The notes below the pieces were generated by a model, which ran no database searches, was not told where the DNA came from, and saw nothing but the letters and a program-made list of their open reading frames with translations. Shown piece after piece: positions 7,323 through 14,336 of a DNA stretch of 20,363 bases; positions within the stretch are counted from its first letter, which is position 1, and each line of letters starts with the position of its first letter. The stretch lies in contig JAFYLX010000137.1 of the NCBI GenBank assembly GCA_017556895.1, positions 1 through 20,363 on the forward strand, written 5' to 3'. Both the position numbers and the translations under genes were made by a program. Source of the stretch: Bacillota bacterium (GTDB lineage Bacteria; Bacillota_A; Clostridia; Peptostreptococcales; Anaerovoracaceae).

Positions 7323-8252
7323 ATGAAAACAGTTTTTATGGGGACTCCTGAATTTGCTGCTGAATCACTAAAGGCACTTTATGGTAGCGAGCACACAGTT
7401 GAACTTGTTATCACTCAGCCTGACAGAGCAAAAAATAGAGGCAAAAAAGTACAGTTTACTCCTGTTAAGGACGTAGCTGTAGAACATAATACAGAAGTAA
7501 TGCAGCCAGAAAGAATTCGTGGTAACGAAGAAATAATGGAAGCATTGGCAAAAATTAATCCGGATATCATCATCGTAGCTGCATACGGACAGATTCTGCC
7601 GGAAGAAATTCTTAATCTTCCAAAGTATGGATGCATCAATGTTCACGCATCATTACTTCCTAGATTAAGAGGCGCATCTCCAATTCAGCAGGCTATCGTG
7701 CTTGGCGAAGAGAAGACTGGCGTAACAATCATGCAGATGGCTAAAGGCCTAGACACAGGCGACATGCTTACTAAGTCTGAAATCGAGATTGGACAGTTAA
7801 ACGGCAGCCAGCTTCACGATGCACTTGCAGAAATGGGGGGAACACTTCTTGTGGATACTCTTATACTTATCGAAGAAGGTAAGGTTACTGCAGTGCCTCA
7901 GGACGATGCACTTGCAACATACGCAGGTCTAATTTCTAAAAAAGACGGCAAAATTGACTTTACAAAATCTCCGGTAGAAATCGAAAGACTTATCAGAGGT
8001 TTTGATCCATGGCCAGGAGCATTCTGTAATCTTGGAGAAGAAGTTGTTAAGTTCTGGAAGGCTATTCCTACAGATGATGAAACTTCAAAGGAACCAGGAA
8101 CAGTATTATCAGCTGGAAATGACGGAATCAAAGTTTCATGCGGTGGTAAGGTTCTAGTTGTAACTGAAATACAGGCTCCAGGCAAGAAGAGAATGGCAGT
8201 AGGAGACTACTTAAGAGGCCATTCCTTAGAATCAGGAATTAAATTTGAGTAG
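7323..8252 (+). CDS. fmt: Methionyl-tRNA formyltransferase
   Basis: A 309-residue enzyme that transfers a formyl group from 10-formyl-tetrahydrofolate to initiator Met-tRNA. The N-terminal Rossmann-like domain begins MKTVFMGTPEFA. The catalytic Asn106, His108 and Asp144 lie in CINVHASLLPRLRGASPIQQ and GLDTGDM. The C-terminal OB-like tRNA-binding domain includes PWPGAFC and ends without truncation. GAGGAG precedes the ATG. It is 30 bases after def, one of the largest gaps in this operon but with no terminator visible in it. Confidence 0.97.
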   Translation: MKTVFMGTPEFAAESLKALYGSEHTVELVITQPDRAKNRGKKVQFTPVKDVAVEHNTEVMQPERIRGNEEIMEALAKINPDIIIVAAYGQILPEEILNLPKYGCINVHASLLPRLRGASPIQQAIVLGEEKTGVTIMQMAKGLDTGDMLTKSEIEIGQLNGSQLHDALAEMGGTLLVDTLILIEEGKVTAVPQDDALATYAGLISKKDGKIDFTKSPVEIERLIRGFDPWPGAFCNLGEEVVKFWKAIPTDDETSKEPGTVLSAGNDGIKVSCGGKVLVVTEIQAPGKKRMAVGDYLRGHSLESGIKFE

Positions 8253-8267
8253 AAAGAGGGGGATATT

Positions 8268-8963
8268 ATGTCATACTCATTCACTATGATCGTTTTTTTA
8301 GCAGCTGTTGTATTCACTATGTATGCACAGAGCTCAGTTAACTCAAACTTTAAGAGATATTCAAATGTAAGAAATCAGAGGGGAATTACAGGCGCACAGG
8401 CTGCACGTGCAGTTTTAGACGCAAATGGTTTAACTAATGTTCAGATTGAACAGATTAGAGGCTCACTAACTGACCACTATGACCCAAGAGCTAGGGTTTT
8501 AAGACTATCACAGACGGTATATGGCGTAGCTTCTATCGCAGCTATCAGTGTTGCTTGTCACGAAGCAGGCCATGCCATTCAGCATGCTGAAAAATACGCG
8601 CCACTTACTTTTAGAAATAACATTGTGCCAATTGTAAATATCGCATCTAGATTCAGCTGGGTACTTATTATGATTGGTTTTATGATGATTGCAGGCGGAA
8701 GCTATATGGGCGACTTATTATTCGATATTGGCGTTTTATTCTTCGTTGCTGTTATTGTTTTCCACGCTGTGACACTACCTGTTGAGTTCAATGCTTCAAA
8801 TAGAGCTCTTGACCAGATGCAGATGTCAGGCATTATTTACGAAGAAGAAGAACGTGGTGCTAAGAAGGTACTAAAGGCGGCCGCTATGACTTATGTTGCA
8901 TCACTTGCAGTAGCAATCGCTAACTTATTAAGAATACTTGCAATGAGAGGAAGTAGAGATTAA
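8268..8963 (+). CDS. Membrane zinc metallopeptidase, YugP-like (PF04298)
   Basis: A 231-residue protein with an N-terminal transmembrane segment (about 4-20), the zinc-binding HEAGH motif at 98-102 followed by AIQH, two hydrophobic segments at about 119-143 and 147-170, a conserved LPVEFNASNRAL (candidate third ligand Glu173), and a hydrophobic C-terminus (about 205-225). The conserved LTDHYDPR at 67-74 also fits the neutral zinc metallopeptidase family of B. subtilis YugP. Its substrate is unknown; a role at the membrane is inferred. It often accompanies fmt and rsmB in Clostridia. AGAGGGGG precedes the ATG; its stop overlaps the rsmB start by one base. Confidence 0.9.
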   Translation: MSYSFTMIVFLAAVVFTMYAQSSVNSNFKRYSNVRNQRGITGAQAARAVLDANGLTNVQIEQIRGSLTDHYDPRARVLRLSQTVYGVASIAAISVACHEAGHAIQHAEKYAPLTFRNNIVPIVNIASRFSWVLIMIGFMMIAGGSYMGDLLFDIGVLFFVAVIVFHAVTLPVEFNASNRALDQMQMSGIIYEEEERGAKKVLKAAAMTYVASLAVAIANLLRILAMRGSRD

Positions 8964-10255
8964 TGGATTTAGCCAGAAAGACGGCTTTTGAAATTCTATT
9001 TGAAATAGAGAAGGAAGAAGCGTATTCAAATTTAACAATTAACCGTTTTCTAGACAAAAACAGACCTGAAAATCCTGCATTTGTTAGAGAACTGGTTTAT
9101 GGTGTCTTAGAAAACAAGATCCTATTAAACTACTATTTGGATAATTTAATTCCTTCAGGTATCAAAAAAGTAAAGAAAAAAGAGGCTACGCTTCTAAGAC
9201 TCGGCCTATATCAGCTTATGTTTATGGACAGCGTTCCTGACTATGCAGCCGTTAGTGAGACTGTTAACATTGCTAAGAAGGTTGTAAGAGGAAGAGACGG
9301 CTTCATTAACGGAGTTCTTCGCGGGTATATGAAGAAAGGTGATAGCATTAGCCTTCCTGACAAAGAAAAGGACTGCAAGAATTACTTGTCCATTAAGTAT
9401 TCTTTCCCGTTATGGTTAATCGAAAAATGGGAAAACCAGTATGGCCTACCAGAGTGTGAAAAGCTATTAGAAGCTTCCAATGCTAGACCTAAGCTTTCTA
9501 TTAGAGTTAACATTCAAAAAACTTCAAGAGATGAATTAAAGTCATATCTTGAGGCACAAGGGTACGAAGTTAATGAAGGTAAGTTTTCTACAAGAACCCT
9601 TCATGTAAAAGGAAGCGGACTTCTTGAAGACAAAATGTACAAAGAAGGCTATTTCTCAGTGCAAGACGAGGCGTCTACAGTATGTGCGGATCAGCTTGGT
9701 GCAGAGCCTGGAGATACGGTTATAGACGTTTGCGCAGCACCTGGCGGAAAGACTTCAGCTGTGGCTGAAATGATGGATGGCAAGGGAATTGTATATTCCT
9801 GTGATATTTATGAACATAAACTTGAACTTATCAAGGGATTAGCTGAAAGGCTTGGGCTTTCCATCGTAGAACCTACGCTGCTTGATGGCACTACGGGTAA
9901 CGACCAGTGGATAGATAAAGCGGATAAGGTTCTTGCCGATGTTCCATGTTCAGGACTTGGAGTAATTAGAAGAAAGCCTGAAATTAAATACAAAGACATT
10001 ACAGATTTCGCAGAACTTGTGGATATCCAAAAGGACATCCTTTATAAGGCGGCGAGATATGTAAAAACGGGCGGTACACTAGTGTACAGCACATGCACGA
10101 TTAACAAGGACGAGAACCAGCTTCAGGTGTCTAATTTCCTTGAAGAAAATCGTGAATTCGAGATGACTTATGAAAAACAGTTTTTACCTACTGAAGACAT
10201 AGATGGCTTCTATGTATGTAAAATGATTAAAAAAGGAGAGAAGGAGGGCGTATGA
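8963..10255 (+). CDS. rsmB: 16S rRNA (cytosine-967-C5)-methyltransferase RsmB
   Basis: A 430-residue protein with an N-terminal NusB-like RNA-binding domain (about 1-125) and a C-terminal Rossmann methyltransferase domain. The SAM-binding motif is DVCAAPGGKT (255-264). The two cysteines of m5C enzymes are Cys329 in PCSG and the nucleophile Cys378 in YSTCTI. It methylates the small ribosomal subunit RNA before or during assembly. The start overlaps the YugP-like gene stop (TAATG) and the stop overlaps prpC by 4 bases (ATGA), so translation is coupled. In many Firmicutes rlmN lies between rsmB and prpC; here it does not. Confidence 0.95.
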   Translation: MDLARKTAFEILFEIEKEEAYSNLTINRFLDKNRPENPAFVRELVYGVLENKILLNYYLDNLIPSGIKKVKKKEATLLRLGLYQLMFMDSVPDYAAVSETVNIAKKVVRGRDGFINGVLRGYMKKGDSISLPDKEKDCKNYLSIKYSFPLWLIEKWENQYGLPECEKLLEASNARPKLSIRVNIQKTSRDELKSYLEAQGYEVNEGKFSTRTLHVKGSGLLEDKMYKEGYFSVQDEASTVCADQLGAEPGDTVIDVCAAPGGKTSAVAEMMDGKGIVYSCDIYEHKLELIKGLAERLGLSIVEPTLLDGTTGNDQWIDKADKVLADVPCSGLGVIRRKPEIKYKDITDFAELVDIQKDILYKAARYVKTGGTLVYSTCTINKDENQLQVSNFLEENREFEMTYEKQFLPTEDIDGFYVCKMIKKGEKEGV

Positions 10256-11001
10256 AAGTTGGATTTAAATCCGACACCGGGCGAAAACGAAGCAATAATG
10301 AAGATGCTTGTTTTGTTCTGTTGTCGGAGAACATATACCTTGTAGCTGACGGTGTTGGCGGGGGTAACGCCGGTGAAATCGCAAGCAGGACAACTGTAAG
10401 CGAGATTGCAAATTACATAACAAATAATCCTATGGACCATGCATCCAACAAGTATGCTATCGTAAACTATTTCCAGCATTGTATCGATGTAATAAACAAA
10501 AAAATCTTCGATATGGCTAGAAAATACGAGCAGAACAAAGGCATGGCAACGACTCTCGCCCTTTTATATGCAAAAGGCGGTATGGCATATATCGGTAACG
10601 TAGGCGACAGTAGAGTTTATCTATACAGAGATAATGAGCTAGTTCAACTTACAGAGGATCACACTTACGTAAACACGCTAGTTAAGGCGGGAATTCTCAC
10701 GGAAGAACAGGCTAATGTTGATAAAAGAAAGAACATCATTATAAAAGCTGTGGGTGCAGACAACACCATCGAACCTGACTTTTTCCAGGTGAATATTATG
10801 AAGGATGACGTGTTCGTATTATGTACGGATGGGCTGTATGATGAGGTTAGTGAAGAAGAGATTGTAGAAATCTTGAAATTGAATTTATCAATGTCAGAAA
10901 CATGTGATAAGTTAGTAGAATTAGCCAACAATAATGGCGGAAACGATAATATCACGGTTATCGGTTTAAAAGCAACGGAGGAAGATGCAAATGAGCAGTA
11001 A
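10252..11001 (+). CDS. prpC: PP2C-family Ser/Thr protein phosphatase (PrpC/Stp)
   Basis: A 249-residue metal-dependent phosphatase, near the usual length. The PPM motifs are in order: RKRSNNED (Asp18), VADGVGGGNAGEIAS (metal ligands Asp33, Gly34), GNVGDSRVYL, QLTEDHTYV, CTDGLYDEV (Asp193), and GGNDNIT (Asp232). In this family it dephosphorylates PrkC and PrkC substrates in the cytoplasm. The usual DGMGGH is DGVGGG here, a mild variation. Its start overlaps rsmB by 4 bases and has a strong AGGAGG. It overlaps prkC by 11 bases, which fits balanced expression of the kinase and phosphatase. Confidence 0.95.
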   Translation: MKVGFKSDTGRKRSNNEDACFVLLSENIYLVADGVGGGNAGEIASRTTVSEIANYITNNPMDHASNKYAIVNYFQHCIDVINKKIFDMARKYEQNKGMATTLALLYAKGGMAYIGNVGDSRVYLYRDNELVQLTEDHTYVNTLVKAGILTEEQANVDKRKNIIIKAVGADNTIEPDFFQVNIMKDDVFVLCTDGLYDEVSEEEIVEILKLNLSMSETCDKLVELANNNGGNDNITVIGLKATEEDANEQ

Positions 11002-12718
11002 GCTATTATTAGGAAGATACGAAGTTATCGAAAAAATAGGGGAAGGCGGTATGTCCGTAGTATACAAGGCTAAGGACAGACTTCTAAATAGATATGTAGC
11101 AATTAAAATTTTAAGACCTGAGTTTATCAAGGACGAACAGTTCGTTGAAAACTTTAGAAGAGAATCTCAGGCGGCGGCTGGGCTTTCCCATCCAAATATC
11201 GTTAGCGTATACGATGTAGGTAAGGAAGGTAATATCCATTTCATCGTTATGGAATTAATCGACGGAAAGAGCTTAAGCCAGGTTATCGAAGAAAAGGGCA
11301 AGTTAGATTACAAGGAAGCAATCAGCATTGCGAAGCAGGTTGCATCAGCGCTTAGTCTAGCTCATAAAAATCAGATTATACATAGAGACGTTAAGCCTCA
11401 TAATATTCTTATTACGAGCACAGGAACTGCAAAGCTTGCAGACTTCGGTATCGCAAGAGCAGTAAGCAGAGAAAGTCTTGCGGAAGGTAACGAAAAGATT
11501 ATGGGTTCCGTACATTACTTCTCACCTGAACAGGCAAGGGGTGCGTACGTAGACGAGAGATCCGATATCTACTCTTTAGGTATCGTATTATTTGAGATGC
11601 TTACAGGAAAGGTTCCTTTTGATGGCGATAACCCAATCACTATCGCATTGATGCATATCAACAACCATATTCCATCTGCATGCGATATGGTTAAAGGGAT
11701 TCCACCACAGTTAGAAAGAGTTATCGATAAGGCTACAGACAAGTATCAGTCAAACAGATATAAGTCTGCAGACGAGATGATAGAAGATTTAGATAATATC
11801 GATTTCATCACTAAAGTTATGGGAAGCTCAATTTTTGCAGAAGAAGTTGAAAAGAAGTCTTCCGAAAAATTAGAAGAAATCGATCAGAATAAGGCTGTAG
11901 AAGTTGTTGAAGAAAAGAAATTATCCCAGAAGGCAAAAATCTTCATTATTATAGCATCTGTTATTGTCCTTATTGCAGGCGTTGTTGGCCTTGGAGCAAT
12001 GATGGGATGGTTTGGCGGTAGCGATGAAATCGTAGTGCCTGACTTTAAAGGAATGACCATTGAAGAAGCTATTCAAAAGGCTGAAGAACTTGGCCTAAAG
12101 ATTGAAGAAGGCCAAAAGGCATACAGCCCTGACCAGGAAGAGGGCCTTATAACTTCCCAAAGCCCTAGCAAGGACAGCAAGGTAACTGAAGGCAAGGTAA
12201 TCAAGGTAAACATCAGCTTAGGTAAAAAGGATGGTGTTGTTCCATCTATCGTAGGCAAGGACTATAAGGAAGCTAAAAAGGAACTTGAATCCTACGGTTT
12301 CCAGTTGGGCGTTGTTGTAAAGGTTACGAGCACTAAACCTGAAAACACTATCTTAACTCAGTCTATCGAAGCTGGAAATACTGCCGACAAGGGTACAGTT
12401 ATCGATGTTGAAGTCAGCGATGGCAAGGGCAAGGAAATGAAGGAAGTTCCAATGCTAATCGGTAAGGATGTTGACACAGCCAAGTCAGAAATCCAGGCAG
12501 CAGGTTTCAAGGTTGGTAATATTATGTACGAAGAAGATGCACAGTATCCAAAGAATGCGGTTACTGGCCAGCAGTATATAGCAGGTTCTGAACTTGAGGA
12601 AGGCAGCACAATTGATATAACAATCAGCAAGGGAATGCCAGAAAATACAGAAGAAGAACCTAGTGGCGGCGAAGGCGAAGGCGAAGCAGAAGGCGGAGAA
12701 GCCGCAGGCGAAGAATAA
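10991..12718 (+). CDS. prkC: Membrane Ser/Thr kinase with three PASTA domains (PrkC/Stk)
   Basis: A 575-residue protein. Residues 9-270 are a Hanks kinase: GEGGMSVVYKA glycine loop, VAIKIL (Lys39), HRDVKPHN (131-138), DFG (151-153), SPEQARG. One transmembrane helix spans about 316-338. Three extracellular PASTA repeats follow (about 345-410, 414-476, 482-547), then an acidic Gly/Glu tail. PASTA domains bind peptidoglycan fragments and the kinase regulates growth, cell wall synthesis and, in spore formers, germination. I start at ATG 10991, because GGAGG (10977-10981) is 9 bases from it but only 3 from ATG 10985. The activation loop between DFG and SPEQ has no threonine, unlike PrkC and PknB. 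Confidence 0.95.
   Translation: MSSKLLLGRYEVIEKIGEGGMSVVYKAKDRLLNRYVAIKILRPEFIKDEQFVENFRRESQAAAGLSHPNIVSVYDVGKEGNIHFIVMELIDGKSLSQVIEEKGKLDYKEAISIAKQVASALSLAHKNQIIHRDVKPHNILITSTGTAKLADFGIARAVSRESLAEGNEKIMGSVHYFSPEQARGAYVDERSDIYSLGIVLFEMLTGKVPFDGDNPITIALMHINNHIPSACDMVKGIPPQLERVIDKATDKYQSNRYKSADEMIEDLDNIDFITKVMGSSIFAEEVEKKSSEKLEEIDQNKAVEVVEEKKLSQKAKIFIIIASVIVLIAGVVGLGAMMGWFGGSDEIVVPDFKGMTIEEAIQKAEELGLKIEEGQKAYSPDQEEGLITSQSPSKDSKVTEGKVIKVNISLGKKDGVVPSIVGKDYKEAKKELESYGFQLGVVVKVTSTKPENTILTQSIEAGNTADKGTVIDVEVSDGKGKEMKEVPMLIGKDVDTAKSEIQAAGFKVGNIMYEEDAQYPKNAVTGQQYIAGSELEEGSTIDITISKGMPENTEEEPSGGEGEGEAEGGEAAGEE
12668..12685 (+). repeat. Three tandem GGCGAA units in the prkC 3' end
   Basis: Three perfect 6-base repeats encode Gly-Glu steps of the acidic tail after the last PASTA domain. 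Such a tract could vary in copy number by slippage without changing frame. Confidence 0.7.
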
Positions 12719-12730
12719 CAGGATTGATAT

Positions 12731-13603
12731 ATGAGAGGCTTAATTTTAAAAGGTATTGGAGGCTTCTACTACGTAGAAACGGAGAAGGGCCTTATTGAAG
12801 CCAAGGGCAGAGGTATTTTTAAGAAAGATGGAATTACTCTTGCAGTAGGCGACGATGTAGAAATTACAATTTTAGAAGATGACGAAACTAAAGGGGTAAT
12901 CGAGAAGATTTATCCTCGTAAGAACTGCTTTATTAGACCACCTATTGCAAATGTTGATGCTTTTATCGTGGTATTTGCAGCTAAATCACCGGCACCAAAC
13001 TTCCCGGTAATCGACAAATTCCTCGTAAATGCAGAAAAACACGGAATAGAGCCCATTATCTGTATCAATAAAAAGGATTTAGTTTCCGAGGATGAAATCG
13101 AAGAAATCAAGAGCATTTATGACAGCGCTTACGAAGTAGTGGCAGTCAGCACAATTACTGGAGAAGGACTAGATGAACTTTCCGCCCTAATTAAAGGGAA
13201 GAAAGCAGCATTAGCAGGTCCTTCTGGCGTAGGCAAGTCATCTATTTTAAATCAGCTTCATCCATCTGCAAACATGGAAACGGGCGAGGTCAGTAAGAAG
13301 ACTGCTAGGGGGAAACATACTACTCGACACGTTGAGATTTTCTCAATCGAACAGGGTGGCATGATTTATGATACTCCGGGATTCACATCTTTTGAGATGC
13401 CTGATATTGAACTTGATGAACTTAAGGAATACTATCCGGAGTTCGAAAGAGTACATGGTCAGTGTAAATACGACAACTGTTATCATTTAAAGGAGCCAGA
13501 ATGTGCCGTTAGAAAGGCTGTAAAGGCCGGAGACATTCATATACTGCGTTATAAGGCATATCTGGCTAATATGGAAGAGATTAAAAGCAAGAGTAAATAT
13601 TAG
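12731..13603 (+). CDS. rsgA: Ribosome small subunit-dependent GTPase RsgA
   Basis: A 290-residue circularly permuted GTPase that helps late maturation of the 30S subunit. The N-terminal OB domain (about 1-65) is followed by G4 NKKD (113-116), then G1 GPSGVGKS (163-170), then G3 DTPG (214-217), the permuted order diagnostic of the family. A C-terminal zinc site has Cys245, Cys250, His252 and Cys258. An AGGA lies 7 bases before the ATG, and the gap to prkC is 12 bases. The position next to prkC and rpe is the conserved Firmicutes order; RsgA (CpgA) is a reported PrkC substrate in B. subtilis. Confidence 0.96.
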   Translation: MRGLILKGIGGFYYVETEKGLIEAKGRGIFKKDGITLAVGDDVEITILEDDETKGVIEKIYPRKNCFIRPPIANVDAFIVVFAAKSPAPNFPVIDKFLVNAEKHGIEPIICINKKDLVSEDEIEEIKSIYDSAYEVVAVSTITGEGLDELSALIKGKKAALAGPSGVGKSSILNQLHPSANMETGEVSKKTARGKHTTRHVEIFSIEQGGMIYDTPGFTSFEMPDIELDELKEYYPEFERVHGQCKYDNCYHLKEPECAVRKAVKAGDIHILRYKAYLANMEEIKSKSKY

Positions 13604-13616
13604 AGAGGAAGAAACA

Positions 13617-14264
13617 ATGTTTAAATTAGCACCTTCAATTTTATCAGCAGATTTCTCAAGATTGGGAGAACACGTATCTTTAATCGAAAAGGGTGGCGCA
13701 GACCTTATCCATGTTGACGTTATGGACGGGCACTTCGTACCTAATATCAGCTTCGGTGCTGCGGTTATGAAATCTCTAAATGGCAAGACTAAAATGAACT
13801 ACGATGTACATTTAATGATCGAAAATCCTGATAAATATTTAGAGGATTTCGTTACTGACCAGACAGAGTACATCACTGTGCATCAGGAAGCTTGTGTACA
13901 CTTACATAGAACTATTCAGCATATCAAGAGCCTTGGAATCAAGGCAGGCGTATCAATTAACCCTGCTACTCCAATCGGTGTTCTAGAAGACATCTTAGAG
14001 GATTTAGATATGGTTCTAGTAATGTCTGTAAACCCTGGTTTTGGAGGACAGAAGTTCATTCCAAGAGCTTTAGACAAAATTAAGGGATTAGACGAAATTA
14101 GAAAAGAAAGAGGTCTAGACTTCTTAATCGAAGTAGACGGTGGCGTAACTCTTGACAATGCAGTAGAAATCGCAGAAGCGGGTGCAGACATCCTTGTTGC
14201 TGGTTCTGCAGTTTTCGGTGCAGCAGATGTAGTGAAGAGAACAGAGGAGTTTAAGGCTTTATAA
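13617..14264 (+). CDS. rpe: Ribulose-phosphate 3-epimerase
   Basis: A 215-residue TIM-barrel enzyme interconverting ribulose 5-phosphate and xylulose 5-phosphate in the pentose phosphate pathway. Visible features are APSILSADFSRL at the start, HVDVMDGHFVPNISFG (metal ligands His32 and Asp34, catalytic acid/base Asp34), DVHLMI (His65), MSVNPGFGGQKF (phosphate-binding region) and EVDGGV (Asp174). The length is typical. GAGGAAG precedes the ATG, 13 bases after rsgA. It is the last gene of the operon, followed by a strong terminator; thiN and rpmB, frequent followers in relatives, are not here. Confidence 0.97.
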   Translation: MFKLAPSILSADFSRLGEHVSLIEKGGADLIHVDVMDGHFVPNISFGAAVMKSLNGKTKMNYDVHLMIENPDKYLEDFVTDQTEYITVHQEACVHLHRTIQHIKSLGIKAGVSINPATPIGVLEDILEDLDMVLVMSVNPGFGGQKFIPRALDKIKGLDEIRKERGLDFLIEVDGGVTLDNAVEIAEAGADILVAGSAVFGAADVVKRTEEFKAL

Positions 14265-14280
14265 CGAGATAAGCAATATA

Positions 14281-14316
14281 AGAGGGCATATCATTTAGAT
14301 ATGCCCTCTATTTTTA
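14281..14316 (+). terminator. Rho-independent terminator after rpe
   Basis: A perfect 12-base stem (14281-14292 with 14298-14309) closes a 5-base loop and is followed by ATTTTTATG. The GC-rich AGAGGGC base makes it strong. It ends the long plus-strand operon. The minus-strand side lacks a T-run, so its use for the convergent PBP gene is less sure. Confidence 0.92.
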
Positions 14317-14336
14317 TGCCTTTTTTGATTTACAAA

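Noticed and set aside
10985..10990. ATG 10985 as the prkC start
   Set aside because: GGAGG ends only 3 bases before it. ATG 10991 has the normal 9-base distance.
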